A stretch of 63,960 nt of DNA from Mesotaenium endlicherianum (taxonomy: Eukaryota; Streptophyta; Zygnematophyceae; Zygnematales; Mesotaeniaceae): assembly GCA_009602735.1 (NCBI GenBank), contig WELA01013853.1, forward strand, positions 84,932-148,891, written 5' to 3'. The notes below the pieces were generated by a model. That model saw only the letters and a program-made list of their open reading frames with translations, made no database searches and had not been told where the DNA came from. Each line of letters begins with the position of its first letter. Within the stretch, counting starts at the first letter, position 1. Of the stretch, positions 43,397 through 54,784 are shown piece after piece. Made by a program: the position numbers and the translations under genes.

Positions 43397-43732
43397 AGGA
43401 CAGAAGTCTCTTACTTCCACATAGGCTTTATGCCTTAAGGTTCTTGGGTTCACAGGCGAGCAAATTGTAGTTTGCAAAATCATACTCTGAGCAGCTTGAC
43501 ATACAACGTCAGATTCAAAGAAAATCGCCCTTCAGGCTTTTGCTTAACTTTCACAAAGTCACAGCTTACAAAACTTTGAAACTACACGTCTATGCTGGCC
43601 TGGGTCAAGCTCTTCACTTAACACCGCGCCTTAACAGCTCTTCACTGCCACGCTAGGCTCACTCAGTTCTTCACTGAGAGCTTTATCTGCCAATACTACT
43701 CTCTCTCTTCGAGATGCGAATGCGACTTCTGA
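43397..43732 (-). repeat. Element D terminal segment A2, left part
   Basis: Matches 60353-60690 of A1. Cut by element G after TCTGA. Confidence 0.9.
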
Positions 43733-44476
43733 TGAAAGGAACAGAGTACCCTAGTGGAAGCGTAGTGACTCACGAGGAACAAAGCTAGTTGCTATCATAC
43801 TCAAGAGTGCAGCGGCATATTGCTAACAAAGCTTAGGAAAAATACTCAACATTTTGAGTAGCAAGAAAGTGCTCACAAATGATGTAGGATGAAAGGCTTT
43901 GTCATTACAAACCCGTAAAAATTTACAGAAGTTAAAACTGACAAGAAACAAAGAAGTTATGCCTATTTATAATTTTCTGCCTAAGTGCTCCTCTCTAGGA
44001 GGAAGCTACGGATTTTCCTAAGTGGTCGTCAAATCGTCCCTTCCAGAATATTCGTGAGTAAGCCAGATCAGTCTAATCCAACGTGTCGGGCCAAATTGAC
44101 GTCCACATATATGCATCGACATTACTATAATATTCTATCTTAGAGGCGCTAGGCTACACCGAAACTTCTAGGTAAATTGACCTAGTCGGCACTCCGCGTC
44201 AGCCGAACTTACGTGAAGGTTCGAGTTCACACTAACGGGCCAGATTGCTTGACGCTGTCGGTCAACCCGACGGTCGCGCTAACCGCGAATGAAGGACAGT
44301 CGTCAAACAACCTCAAAACTAATTAAACTTCAAAAATCCGTAACTATCTCAATACTTGACCAAATTCGATGAACTTCATATCAAAATGACCACAAAAATG
44401 CACTCTATACTACTATACATTCAAAACACACTTTCATGAAACTCAAAAATGCACTTTATAAAGCTATGACCTTACA
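43733..44476 (-). repeat. 3' LTR of element G
   Basis: 744 bases, TGTAAGGTCATAGC to CCTTTCATC-side end (minus strand ends TTCA). Confidence 0.95.
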
Positions 44477-44490
44477 TCATCCCCCTCCTC
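44477..44490 (-). promoter_or_regulatory. Polypurine tract of element G
   Basis: Minus strand GAGGAGGGGGATGA just before the 3' LTR. Confidence 0.8.
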
Positions 44491-45693
44491 AAGATGCGAC
44501 GTCCTCGACGCATTCTGCAGATAACGTCTCAACTTACTCTTACAATGAGTCAAGTTGGCCTCTGGCTCCCAAGTATTGTCGTCCGCATGGTAGCCTTTCC
44601 ACTTGACCAGATACTCTTGGATAAATCGTTGACCTCGCTTGACTCGTCAATCGCCGACAATCGCCTCCACTTCATACTCCAAAACATCATCGATCTTGAC
44701 CGGTGGTGGCGGTGTAGGTAGTCGTCCTGGATGTCCGTCATTGGGGTCAACGTATGGCCGCAGACAACTGACATGGAACACGTCATGGATACGCCAGCCT
44801 AAAGGAAGTTCCAACTTGTACGCCACTGGATTCACGTGCTTGAGCACTACAAAGGGACCTGTAAACCGTGCCCGCAGTTTCCTCTTGCCTGTGAAAGGTA
44901 GGTACTCTGTGGACAAGAGCACTTTGTCGCCCACATGGAATGTCACTTCCCTCCTGTGCTTGTTAGCATGCTTGACCTGCTCTTCCTGTGCCTTCCGAAT
45001 GCACGTCTTTGCCATATCCCAAGTCTTGGCAATCTGCTCCATAAAAGCTTGTGTAGTAGGAACCTGAGTCTCCTTGGCCTTCTCCAACAAGATGTTCCCT
45101 GGATGATATATTTCTTGCCCATAAACCATAGCGAATGGTGAGTGCTTGGTGGATCCCTGCATGCTGTTGTTGTAGGCAAACTCCAACCCTGGTAGCTTCT
45201 TGTCCCACTCTGAAGGGTCTTCCATAGTGAAACTCTTGAGCACCTCTTGCAGAGTTCTGTTGAGCCTCTCACTCTGCTCGTCTGTCTGAGGGTGATAGGA
45301 AGTGCTCATACTCAGCTTGGTCCCCATCAAAGTAAACAATGACCGCCAAAAGTTGCTAGTAAACCTTGGATCTCGATCTGAAACAATCACCTTCGGCAAC
45401 CCATGTAGCCTGAAAATATGATCAAAGAGTAGCCGTGCCACATCTGCTGCCGTAGAAGTCTCCTTCATGGGAATGAAGTGAGCCATCTTGCTGAGCCGGT
45501 CAGACACAACCCAAACTGCATCGTGCCCTTGACCACTCACTGGTAACGACGTGATGAAGTCCATAGCAATCTGCTCCCAAGGATACTCTGGAATAGGCAG
45601 GGGCTGCAATGTACCTCCCTTCTTTTGATTTGGTGTCTTGTTTCTCTGGCACGCATCGCAACTCCTGATCCACTCGTCGATGTCCTTGTCCAT
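44491..45693 (-). pseudogene. Element G integrase and chromodomain
   Basis: CDACQRNKTPNQ (zinc end), AMDFITSLPVSG, VSDRDPRFTSNFW and HPQTDEQSERLNRTL give D, D and E. FTGPFVVLKHVNPVAYKL and FHVSCLRPYV follow. The chromodomain starts EYEVEAIVGD and, after a TGA (probably CGA to TGA) at about 44645, continues YLVKWKGYHADDNTWEP. A TAG at about 45697 (REYY*RNM, probably from TGG) separates the zinc histidines from the rest. Confidence 0.92.
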
Positions 45694-45699
45694 ATTTCT

Positions 45700-46579
45700 C
45701 TAGTAGTATTCTCGCTTCAGCACGCTTGCCGTCTTCTCGCTTCCAAAGTGTCCAGCATATAAGCAGTCATGATGCTCCGCAAGTAGTAAGTCTCGTAGCT
45801 CCTTGATGTCAGGTACCACCACTCTGTTGGAATCACCATAATACCATATGCCGTCCTTCTTCTGCATACTCGAGTTGAACTCAGCTGCTCCACCATCAAC
45901 AAACTCTGGGTCCTCCTCATAACCTCTTTGAAGCTTCTCCTTGAAGTCCATATTCTCCTTGATGACCAAGACAGCTGCAAGGTCACACCTTCTGGATAAA
46001 GCGTCTGAGGGGTTGATCTTCCCAGGTAAGTACTCAATCTTGTGGTCAAACTGTTGCAGAAACTCCATCCACCTTGCCTGTCTTGGTGTCAATGTTGGTA
46101 GCGTCATAAACTTCTCCAAGCTCTTGTGGTTGGTCTTGATGAACACCTTCCGGCCATCCACATAACATCGCCAAATCCTCGAGGCATGGATAATAGCCAA
46201 CATCTCCCGCTCGTGTGCTCCAAAGTTTTGCTCAGCAGGGCTCAACTTCCTGCTCTCATATGCCACAGGCTGCAATCCTTTGCCTTGGTCCTGGAGAAGA
46301 ATGGCTCCCACTGCGAAATTTGATGCGTCCGTGATGAAGGTGAAAGGAAGCTCTGGACTTGCAATTGCCAACACAGGTGCCTGTGTCAACAGCTCCTTAA
46401 TCTTCTCAAATGCTTGCTGCTCCTTGTCACTCCATAGCCACTTCTCCTGCTTCTTCAACATGTCCGTTAGCGGTGCACACACCTTGGCAAATCCTTCAAT
46501 GAAACGTCGATAATAATTCGCAATGCCGGGGAAACTTTGAGTTGATGAATATCACCAGGTACCGGCCAATCTCTGACTG
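45700..46579 (-). pseudogene. Element G RT thumb, RNase H and integrase zinc start
   Basis: From RDWPVPGDIHQL next to the insertion, a small deletion shifts the frame near 46540, then RRFIEGFAKVCAPLTDMLKK, FITDASNFAVGAILLQ, HEREMLAIIHASRIWRC, PGKINPSDALSRR and HHDCLYAGHFGSEKT. The RNase H catalytic residues are retained. Confidence 0.9.
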
Positions 46580-47147
46580 TGTAGTGAAACAGATAGATAA
46601 AGTACTTAGTAAAACAAAATAGTTTATCTATTCAAGACAAGGATCTTCGAACACAAGTGGTAGCTTCTTGAAAGAGAGATGGCTTCTTGAAAGTTAATAT
46701 ATTTCTGGATTTTGGCAAGTACAAGAGTGATTCTGGAATGTCTTTCTATGTTCTAGCTCTTGTTTATATACTTGCTACATAAGTAATTTCTAGGAAAGTG
46801 TATGTTGATGTGTTGGGACCCAACACATCCCAAAACTTGCCACCTCTTTCTAGAATAATGTACACATGTCCTTTTGACCTAAAAAATGGCACATNNNNNN
46901 NNNNNNNNNNNNNNNNNNNNNNNNNNNNNNNNNNNNNNNNNNNNNNNNNNNNNNNNNNNNNNNNNNNNNNNNNNNNNNNNNNNNNNNNNNNNNNNNNNNN
47001 NNNNNNNNNNNNNNNNNNNNNNNNNNNNNNNNNNNNNNNNNNNNNNNNNNNNNNNNNNNNNNNNNNNNNNNNNNNNNNNNNNNNNNNNNNNNNNNNNNAA
47101 ACATTGAAATATATGCAAACTAATATATAATAACTCAAATCACTACA
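46580..47147. mobile_element. ~570-base insertion in RT of element G, probably a solo LTR
   Basis: Ends TGTAGTG and CACTACA are perfect inverted repeats with TG...CA termini. On the left the RT codons stop at CTCTGACTG, on the right they resume at GACCTTCTTCTG; compared with element F about five bases are missing. A duplication is not clear (only GAC shared). It contains TTTATATACTTG, TATA-like, and no coding. The gap hides about a third of it. Confidence 0.7.
46895..47098. other. Assembly gap (204 Ns)
   Basis: Run of N inside the insertion. The true length is unknown. Confidence 0.99.
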
Positions 47148-48710
47148 GACCTTCTTCTGCTCCACCTTGACTCCTTCAGCTCCCACTATGTGTCCAAGAA
47201 ACTCCACCTCCTTGAGACAGAAGTCGCACTTGCTCATCTTCCCATACAGCTTCTGATCTCTCAAGACCTCCAACACCTTCCTCAGATGCCCCACATGCTC
47301 TTCCAAGGTCTTCGAATAGATTAGAATGTCGTCCAAAAATACCACCACAAACTAGTCCAAGTAGGGTCTGAAAATACTATTCATGAGTCCCATAAATGTA
47401 GCAGGTGCATTAGTCGATCCAAAAGGCAAGACTGTGAAGTCAAACAAACCATAGCAAGTTCTGAAAGCAGTCTTCTGAACGTCTCCTTCCGCAATCTGTA
47501 CCTGGTGATAGCCACTCCTCAAATCGATCTTCGAGAAATACTTCGCCCCGACAAGCTTGTCAATCAACTCGTCCACTCGTGGAAGTGGGTACCTGTTCTT
47601 GATGGTGACCTTGTTGAGAGCCCGGTAGTCGACACACATCCTCATAGTCCCATCCTTCTTCTTCACAAATAAGACTGGCGCTGCAAATGGAGACTCGCTG
47701 GGTCGGATGAATCCCTTCTCCAACAACTCTGTCAGCTGCTTCTTCAACTCGTCCAACTCCGCAAACGATTGACGATAGGCGGGTCTCACTGGTGGCTTGC
47801 TCCCTGGTTCCAACTCGATCTTGTGCTCCATAGCTCTCTGTGGATGTAATCCTGCAGGTAGCTTCTTTGAAAATACGCACTTGAACTTCTCCAACAGCGC
47901 CTTAATTTGGGCAGGCATCTCAGCAGGCTTCTTCTCTTGAGCAGTTGGGCTCTGCTCCTTCTGAGCAAGGGGATCAGACACCACTACTTGCTCCTCCGAC
48001 GATGTACATTCGCCCAGATAGTTAGGATTCACGCTTGCTCCATCTGATGACCTGGCCAGGGCCACCGAAACAAGGTACATCTCCTTCACCTGATTCGCCC
48101 TGCATAGCTTCTTAACTTGCAGGCTCGACAGAAGACAATTACTTGTGGTCGTATCTACCTCCACCTGTTTCGCTGTCTCCATTCGACCATCACGCCCTTG
48201 GACCTTCACTTGTCCTGTGCTCCAGTGCACTTGAGGGTTGGCTTTTCTTCGCCATGGTCGGCCCAATATCACCTCATGGTGACCTAACTTTGCCTGCTCC
48301 ATAACTTCAGTACTCGGGTGCCCCGCTACTTCCACGTGAATAGCTTTCGTAGGTGCACCACACTTGAGTCTCTGCCCATTTGCCAAAATTGCCTCCTTAG
48401 GCTCATAATGCTTTTGCACAGGAATTCGCCACTCTTTCACCAGCTTCTTGTGCACAAAGTTTGCACTTGCGCCACTGTCGACCATACACTTTGCCTTATT
48501 GCCGTCGACCACTCCTTTCACAATGATAGGCTTGTCAACATCTCGTCTTTCGATTCTCGGCAGGCTCCTGGGGATAACCTCCTTGTGAGTTCTCGTCTTC
48601 ACGCCGGTAGACACCCCAGAACGACTTACTGGCGTCCTCCTTTTTCCTGCTGTTGAGGTTGCTTCGCCTTCACATGACAGTCTCGAGCCAGATGTCCAAG
48701 CTTGCCGCAA
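47148..48710 (-). pseudogene. Element G protease and reverse transcriptase
   Basis: Protease: [17 protein letters not shown] and [80 protein letters not shown], then a TAG at 47352-47354 (YLD*FVV, probably from CAG) and catalytic VFLDDILIYSK and CLKEVEFLGHIVGAEG up to the insertion. Confidence 0.92.
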
Positions 48711-49657
48711 CTATAGCAGGGTCCTCTCGGCTTGAAATTCTGCTGCCTGCGCTGGTACTGCACAAGTCCCAACTCCATAGGTACTGGGTCTTGTCCACTC
48801 GTGCTTGGCGCTTGAGATCCAAAGTGTCGATATCTTCCAAAGTTATGGCTGCCCCACTGCCTCTGACTATTCTCCACAGCGTCAACCCGTGTTGCCAATG
48901 CCATCATTTCTCCAAGACTGGTACGGTCCTTGAGCGCCACTTCCTTGGCCACAATTGGCTTGAGTCCCCTCTTGAACTTGTCCAACATCTCCGACTCGTG
49001 CATGGATGTACATTGAAGCACCAGCTCGTTGAAGCGCGATACATACTCTTGAACGCTTGCTCGTTGACGAAGGCGCACCAATAGATCTCGAGCGGTAACC
49101 TCGGGTGCAATAGGTTGAAATTGCCTCTTCAAGCCTTCAAAGAGCTGATCAACAGTAGCAGGAACTCCAGACAGCTGCTCCTGTTGCTCATACCAAGGTC
49201 CAGCACTCTTCTGCAGTAAAGTTATGACAAAGGCGACTTGCCTGTCGGGCGTGAGCGCAGAATACTCCATAAACTTCTTCACTCCAAAAATCCATTGATG
49301 AACAGGCGGCGATCCACGCTCTCCAGTATAAACTTCAGGCTTAGGCGCACGCACTCCCGATGCGGTTGGAATAACTGGTTGCACCACTGGGTTAACATGA
49401 ATCGGTGGCACAACAGGTGCAGGTGCCGAACTCGTTGAAGCAGCGTTCCCCATAACAACTCGCACCAATCCCTCCACCTCCGCGCACATATTTTGTTGAA
49501 ACTGGGTGTAGACTTCTCCTCCAATTGCATTTGCCATTTGCCTTAGCATCGCCTGCATCTCTTGTTGCTCTCTGGTCATTGTTGGTGCTGCCTGCTGCCC
49601 CGCGCGCTCAACATGCTCAACATGTTCGCCTCCTCCAGCTGCCGGCTGCGACTCCAT
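48626..49657 (-). CDS. Element G gag, intact
   Basis: 343 codons from [18 protein letters not shown] helical N-terminus ([19 protein letters not shown]) precedes a capsid-like region with [33 protein letters not shown] and [15 protein letters not shown]. The zinc knuckle [14 protein letters not shown] is complete, and a basic Gln-rich tail ends it. The start lies ~25 bases inside the primer site. It overlaps the protease/RT frame by ~85 bases in another frame, compatible with translational frameshifting. Confidence 0.92.
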   Translation of the reverse strand: MESQPAAGGGEHVEHVERAGQQAAPTMTREQQEMQAMLRQMANAIGGEVYTQFQQNMCAEVEGLVRVVMGNAASTSSAPAPVVPPIHVNPVVQPVIPTASGVRAPKPEVYTGERGSPPVHQWIFGVKKFMEYSALTPDRQVAFVITLLQKSAGPWYEQQEQLSGVPATVDQLFEGLKRQFQPIAPEVTARDLLVRLRQRASVQEYVSRFNELVLQCTSMHESEMLDKFKRGLKPIVAKEVALKDRTSLGEMMALATRVDAVENSQRQWGSHNFGRYRHFGSQAPSTSGQDPVPMELGLVQYQRRQQNFKPRGPCYSCGKLGHLARDCHVKAKQPQQQEKGGRQ

Positions 49658-49680
49658 AATATAATATGCAAACTAACCTC

Positions 49681-49692
49681 GCTCCGATACCA
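49681..49692 (-). promoter_or_regulatory. Primer-binding site of element G
   Basis: Minus strand TGGTATCGGAGC two bases inside the 5' LTR. Confidence 0.92.
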
Positions 49693-49694
49693 GA

Positions 49695-50438
49695 TGAAAG
49701 GGGCAGAGTACCCTAGTGGAAGCGTAGTGACTCACGAGGAACAAAGCTAGTTGCTATCATACTCAAGAGTGCAGCGACATATTGCTAACAAAGCTTAGGA
49801 AAAATACTCAACATTTTGAGTAGCAAGAAACTGCTCACAAATGATGTAGGATGAAAGGCCTTGTCAGTACAAACCCGTAGAAATTTACAGAAGTGAAAAT
49901 TGATAAGAAACAAAGAAGTTATGCCTATTTATAATTTTCTGCCTAAGTGCTCCTCTCTAGGAGGAAGCTACGGATTTTCCTAAGTGTTCGTCAAATCGTC
50001 CTTCCCAGAATATTTGTGAGTAAGCCAGATCAGTCTCATCCGACGTGTCGGGCCGAATTGACGTCCACATATATGCATCGACATTACTAGAATATTCTAT
50101 CTTAGACGCGCTAGGCTAAACCGAAACTTCTAGGTAAATCGACCTAGTCTGCACTCCGCGTCAGCCAAACTTACGTGAAGGTTCGAGTTCACACTAACGG
50201 GCCAGATCGCTCGACGCCGTCGGTCAATCCGACGGTCGCGCTCACCGCGAATTAAGGACAGTCGTCAACCAACCTCAAAACTAATTAAACTTTGAACATC
50301 CATAACTCTCTCAATACTTGACCAAATTCGATGAACTTTATATCAAAATGACCACAAACATGCACTCTAAGCTACTATACAATCAAAACATACTTTCATA
50401 AAACTCAAATATGCACTTTATAAACCTATGACCTTACA
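49695..50438 (-). repeat. 5' LTR of element G
   Basis: 744 bases beginning TGTAAGGTCATAGG on the minus strand; TATA-like TTATAAATAGG near 49921-49931. Confidence 0.95.
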
Positions 50439-51373
50439 TCTGAGAACTTGGAAACTAACACACAACTCACCATTTTAAGGCTGCTTCACACGCACTTGTG
50501 GCGTTCGGCCGAATCTGTGCTAATCTCCTAGCAGATTTTATTCTGCAGTTCTCCTACTTTCAACAGTGAGATTCCCTCTTGGAAACTCCTACAACCCTAA
50601 CTTATCTATGATACACTGAGAAGAATCTTTAGCGTCGGCAGAAGCGTGGGGCCTCGACTCTCCCATGGCCTTGGGAACTCCTTCTTCTTCTTTGCGCCCT
50701 TCTTCCCCTTCCTTCTGCTCCTTCTGCTCCTTCTGCTCCTTCTGCTTCTTGGCAAAAGTGCGTGAGAGTGAATGACATGTCTCAGGCAAAATTCGTGCCT
50801 TTCGCAGGCACCACACAGCGTCATCTTTCGAGAATGCCGTGCTTAGTCACAAGGCTTAGCTGCATGTCGCTTCTGCCTAGCCATGCTCAACTCAAACTCG
50901 TAGTCACTCAGCATGCATGCATACCTTGTGACTGTCGCGCGTGGCTGCTTAGCTTCTCAGCTGGCAGTCACGCCTAATTGGCTCATGGCTAAGAACTCCT
51001 GAGCGGCGTGTACAAGCAAATGCCACTTGTTCAAGATTCTCAATCGGGCTGCCGTAACCTATCTTGGCATTGCGGCCATGACCTGGTTTAATCTGCCAAT
51101 CACACAGTACCTGACTTGGTACCTGCTGGGCGGCTCATCACTGATTCCCAGCTTCTAGCCTCGCGGCTGTCTATGCTGTCAAAATCTCCCCCATCCCTGG
51201 GTGTGGGGCACATTGACATTGACCCCTTCCCAGTGGTCTTGACGTCGACATAACCGCTGACTGCGACGTAATCAGTCAAGTGGTCGGTGAGTCAACATTG
51301 ACTTTCCGTACCTGGGTGGCCGTAGCTTGCGCTGCGCAAGCGGCATTGTCAAACGGATAGTAGTCGCGACTAC
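50439..51373 (-). repeat. Element D terminal segment A2, right part
   Basis: Matches 60686-61617 of A1. Contains the 9-base CTCCTTCTG repeat and a conserved short frame (50589-50816). Ends GTAGTCGCGAC on the minus strand next to B1. Confidence 0.9.
50589..50816 (-). CDS. Short ORF in terminal segment A2 of element D
   Basis: 75 codons, MWCLRKARILPETCHSLS with KEQ repeats and an acidic/basic patch. The A1 copy (60835-61053) keeps the frame at 72 codons; the length difference is a nine-base repeat unit. It could be a leader ORF upstream of gag or chance. No family recognised. Confidence 0.3.
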   Translation of the reverse strand: MWCLRKARILPETCHSLSRTFAKKQKEQKEQKEQKEGEEGRKEEEGVPKAMGESRPHASADAKDSSQCIIDKLGL

Positions 51374-51677
51374 TGTCGTGCCTAACAGTGTCGGTCCCTC
51401 GGCACGTGCGTAGCCTTCCAGCACGTGTGCCTTCGACCTGGTTGATGTGTCGGTGGCTCTCCTCACGTGTGGGCAAACATGGTCGATGGACCTTCGCACG
51501 TGTGTCGGTGACAAGCCTTACCAAGGTTGACCCATCCCTGGGCTCCTGAACTTGCACCATGCAACCTTGACCAACACTCAGAGCAATGTTCTCCTTCACC
51601 CAGCTCTCACCATCTGCTCATCCTAAGACTTAGCAGAAAATTTTAAAAATACTTGCCTTGCCTTAATTCCTCTTACA
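51374..51677 (-). repeat. Element D terminal segment B1
   Basis: 304 bases, TGTAAGAGGAATTAAGG to GGCACGACA on the minus strand, immediately after the purine tract. Confidence 0.9.
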
Positions 51678-51691
51678 CCCCTCCCTTTTAG
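51678..51691 (-). promoter_or_regulatory. Polypurine tract of element D
   Basis: Minus strand CTAAAAGGGAGGGG directly before TGTAAGAGG of B1. Confidence 0.75.
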
Positions 51692-51743
51692 CTGAGGCGT
51701 CCCTGCCTTTTCTGCTGAAAGTTATTATTTTCCAGCCCTGCGG

Positions 51744-52405
51744 CTAGGGGTTTTTAGGAAGGCAGTCAGGACATTCCCATTGTCCTGCCATATTCTGTTC
51801 CTCGCCAATGCCGAAAGTGTGCCAACGGGCACCACACTTATCGCAAGTTACCTTTGCTTCCTGATCATCGAGCACTTTGCAACTGGCATAAGGCGTGGCT
51901 GGCACCAATTCCTCGGGCACAACCCTAATCGTAGGATTGAAATTTGGCAAAGGGCATAGCGAGCAATTCTCCACGCGGTCTCTCATGGTTTTACCATCAG
52001 AACCTTTCAGTTCTAACACACCATTGTCAAAAGCATGTTTCACGCGTAAGATGACTGCACCTGAACTGGTGTCGATGGTGGTTTTGGTCTGGCGCTTGCG
52101 GTAGACAAAGTCTCCTTCTTGATCTGCGTCATCTGCAGGCGGTAGCTCCCGTCTCGCGTCCTGGCGTAACGCTGCGTATCTCTTTTCTGCGCAATTTTCA
52201 GATTGTCCAGCGCAACCGGCATCATGCGCTCAAATAACGCCTTACGGCGTACCATCACTTTTAGCAGTTCATCAGGGTTGTCCAGGTCTTTCACCTGTTC
52301 AATCTCCTGCTTGATGCTGCTGGGCACTATTGGACTTCTGCCAAACAGTATCTGATATGGCGAGTAACTCGCCAAGGCAGCCTGCTTGCTAAATCTGTAA
52401 CCCAT
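51744..52405 (-). pseudogene. Element D integrase C-terminus with degenerate PHD finger
   Basis: FERMMPVALDNLKIAQKRDTQRYAR matches elements B and C. A shift near 52045 leads to DNGVLELKGSDGKTM and the PHD region 51763-51890: first ligand Cys is Tyr (PYASC), CDKC present, RWHTFG lacks the Cys after His, WECPDC present. Two of eight ligands are lost, so zinc binding is doubtful. Confidence 0.8.
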
Positions 52406-52429
52406 AACCAGCCATGGCAGGGCCAGATC

Positions 52430-53026
52430 TCAGTCACGCTTGTCATGCTCAAGGCAAAACTTGCGCAAAGCAGACTTAATGGGTTGCACCATCCTTTTTG
52501 CCAGACCATCTGCTTGCGGATGATCTCTAGACGTAGTGCGATGATCAATGAAGCATCTGTCCAAGAGTTTCTGAAAAGACCCTTGGAACTCAGACCCTTG
52601 GTCTGTCAGCACTTCTGCTGGAGCTCCATGACGCACAATCACACCATTGAGGAATGCTTCCGCGGTCCCTAGGCTCTCCTTAGCAGTCAGAGGCACGACC
52701 TCTATCCACTTAGAGAAATGCTCAATTATGACCATGATATATTTGTTACCTCGCTTAGACAGCGGTAGTTCACCTACGAGATCGCAGCTCCAGCGGTAGC
52801 CTAGGCCCATGATTGGCAAAGGTTGCAAGTGTGGATGTTGCTGTGTAAAACCAGCCTTGACGCGATCACAGCTTTGGCAGGCCTTGATCACATCTTCACA
52901 CTGCTGCTTCATGCCCCTCCACCAGTAAGACAGCTCATAAAGACTATACGTCTTCTTGACACCATAGTGTCCAGTGTTCTCGTGCATTTCTTGCACAAAA
53001 GCTCGTCTCCTGATGGGTTCTGGCAC
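52430..53026 (-). pseudogene. Element D integrase core
   Basis: HENTGHYGVKKTYSLYEL and CQSCDRVK bind zinc; RWSCDLVGELPLSK and LTDQGSEFQGSF carry the two Asp. The third residue is changed: QADGLAKRMVQ has Lys where elements B and C have Glu (GAA to AAA). Confidence 0.88.
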
Positions 53027-53104
53027 TAACTTCTCCTGACCAGTTTCTTCAATTTTGAAGAGGTTGTTGCGTTTCCAGCAAAACCTTTTAGCTTGATGGC
53101 TTAC

Positions 53105-54541
53105 CTAGTCCTTCTCGTTCACTGATAGCCCTTCCAAGTGAGTTCCCGTCTTCAGCGAGTGCATAGTAGCTTGATCTTTCCAGATCTCTGGACTGAACAA
53201 GGGTAGAGGCTCAGCTTCACCTGATGCTACCATTCCAGCCATTTCAGCTAGGCAGGCCACCAACTCTGCTGGGCTGCTCGGGTCTTCGTCCTCTCGAGCT
53301 CCTGTTCTGTCGTCTGAAGATGGGTCTAGGTTCCTGCTGAGTCCATTGGCGTCGTTGTTGAGCACTCCTGCTCTGTGCACCACCGTCATTTGGTACTCTT
53401 GCAGCTTAAGAGCCCAGCGAGCCAACTTACCAGTGAGGTCTCCATTCTTCATCAGCCATAGTAATGGTGAGTGATCCGTGATCAGCGTGAAGGGTCTTCC
53501 CCACAGATACTCTCTGAAGTGTGTGACAGCCCAAACCACTGCCAGCAGCTCTCCTTCGTAGGACAAGTAGTTGCTCTCCGCTCGATTGTTAGAGCGTGAG
53601 GCATAGGCAATGACATACTCCTCTCTAGGGCTTGCGGCCTGAGTGAGCACTGCGCCAATTCCCACACGACTCCAGTCAGTGTGCAGATTGAACGGCTTGG
53701 AGTAGTCAGGCATTTGCAAGATTGGGGCTGTTACCAGCCGCTCCTTAAGCTCGTTCATGGCTTTCTCCTGAGCTTTTGTCCACACAAAAGGCACATCCTT
53801 TTTCAGGAGTTCCGTCAGGGGTTTAGCAATTCTGCTATAATCCTTCACAATCTTACGATAGTATCCGCTTAGCCCTAGCAGAGCTTTCAGCTTAGACACA
53901 TTCGCAGGTGCAGGTATCTTGTAAATAGCCTCAGTCTTCACAGCCCGAGGGGACATAGCATTGTTCCCAATCTCATGTCCTAGGTAAGGCACGTGTGCCT
54001 CGAAGAATCTGCACTTCCCAGGATTCAGCTTCATCTGAAATTTCTCCAGGCGCTGGAACACTTGTTCCAAGTGCTCGAGGTGCTCTTTCATGGACTTGCT
54101 GATTACTACCACATTGTCAATGTATGGCTTAGCAAAATCCAGCCTCTCCAGCACTTTATCCATAGTCCTCTGAAATATGGCTGGGGCATTTTTCAGCCCA
54201 AATGGCATTACTGTCCATTGCCAAAGTTCCCTTTGAGCCCAGAAAGCGATCTTACCTCGATCTTCTGTTTTCACAGGGATTTGGTTGAAGCCTTGGCGCA
54301 GATCGATGATGCTGAACACCTTCTCGGTGGTGGCAATTGCAAAGATCCGCTCCGGCATAGGCATCACATAGCTGTCTGACTCCGTGTAGAGATTCAGTGG
54401 CCTGTAATCTCCACACATACGAGTGGCAGTGTAATTGCCGGCCTCGTCCTTTTTAGCGACTACTAGTGTGGGAGCCCCATGCACTGAGGTAGATTTTTCA
54501 ATCATGCGGAGCTTATGCAGCTCTTCGCAAGTTTTCTCCAC
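53105..54541 (-). pseudogene. Element D RT and RNase H
   Basis: 478 open codons. RT: MCGDYRPLNLYTES, IIDLRQGFNQIPV, WTVMPFGLKNAPAIFQ, and PYIDNVVVISKS where the second Asp of YxDD is Asn. RNase H: LHTDWSRVGIGAVLTQ, YLSYEGELLAVVWAV, TDHSPLLWLM, all catalytic residues visible. Upstream codons back to 54784 (FVGEKQPKIE...LTTDNPVRLGPH) are RT lead-in with two stops near 54550-54570. Confidence 0.9.
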
Positions 54542-54784
54542 ACAATCCCACTCTGTCTAACTGAGCTAATGCGGCCCAAGTCTGACTGGATTATCAGTAG
54601 TTAGTGTGATTTCACACACACTGGCAGTGGTTCTACCAATCTCCTCCTTAGTAAAAGCAAACACCTTGCGGTGTTTCTTCAGCAACCTTTCTACTTGTGC
54701 TCTCTGCTGGGCTGAGACCATTTTCCCAATAGCAGAAGTCTCAATTTTAGGTTGCTTCTCCCCAACAAAGGCATCCAGTAGTTG

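Larger units (their letters stand above)
43733..50438 (-). mobile_element. Element G: complete chromovirus, youngest large insertion
   Basis: Two 744-base LTRs, primer site, purine tract and duplication TCTGA (43728-43732 and 50439-50443). The uninterrupted target sequence is seen in the A1 copy near 60685 (GCGACTTCTGAGAACTTGG). Gag is intact; pol has few stops. Inside RT lies the insertion 46580-47147 containing the assembly gap. It belongs to the family of element F. Confidence 0.96.

Noticed and set aside
43733..44476. Terminal repeats of G read as part of element D
   Set aside because: The TCTGA duplication and the uninterrupted A1 copy near 60685 show G is a separate later insertion.
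46850..47130. Open frames running through the N block
   Set aside because: They consist of gap characters and carry no information.
46580..47147. CACTA-type DNA transposon
   Set aside because: The inverted ends read TGTAGTG inward from the left, so CACTA is on the wrong side, and no convincing 3-bp duplication with transposon content is seen.
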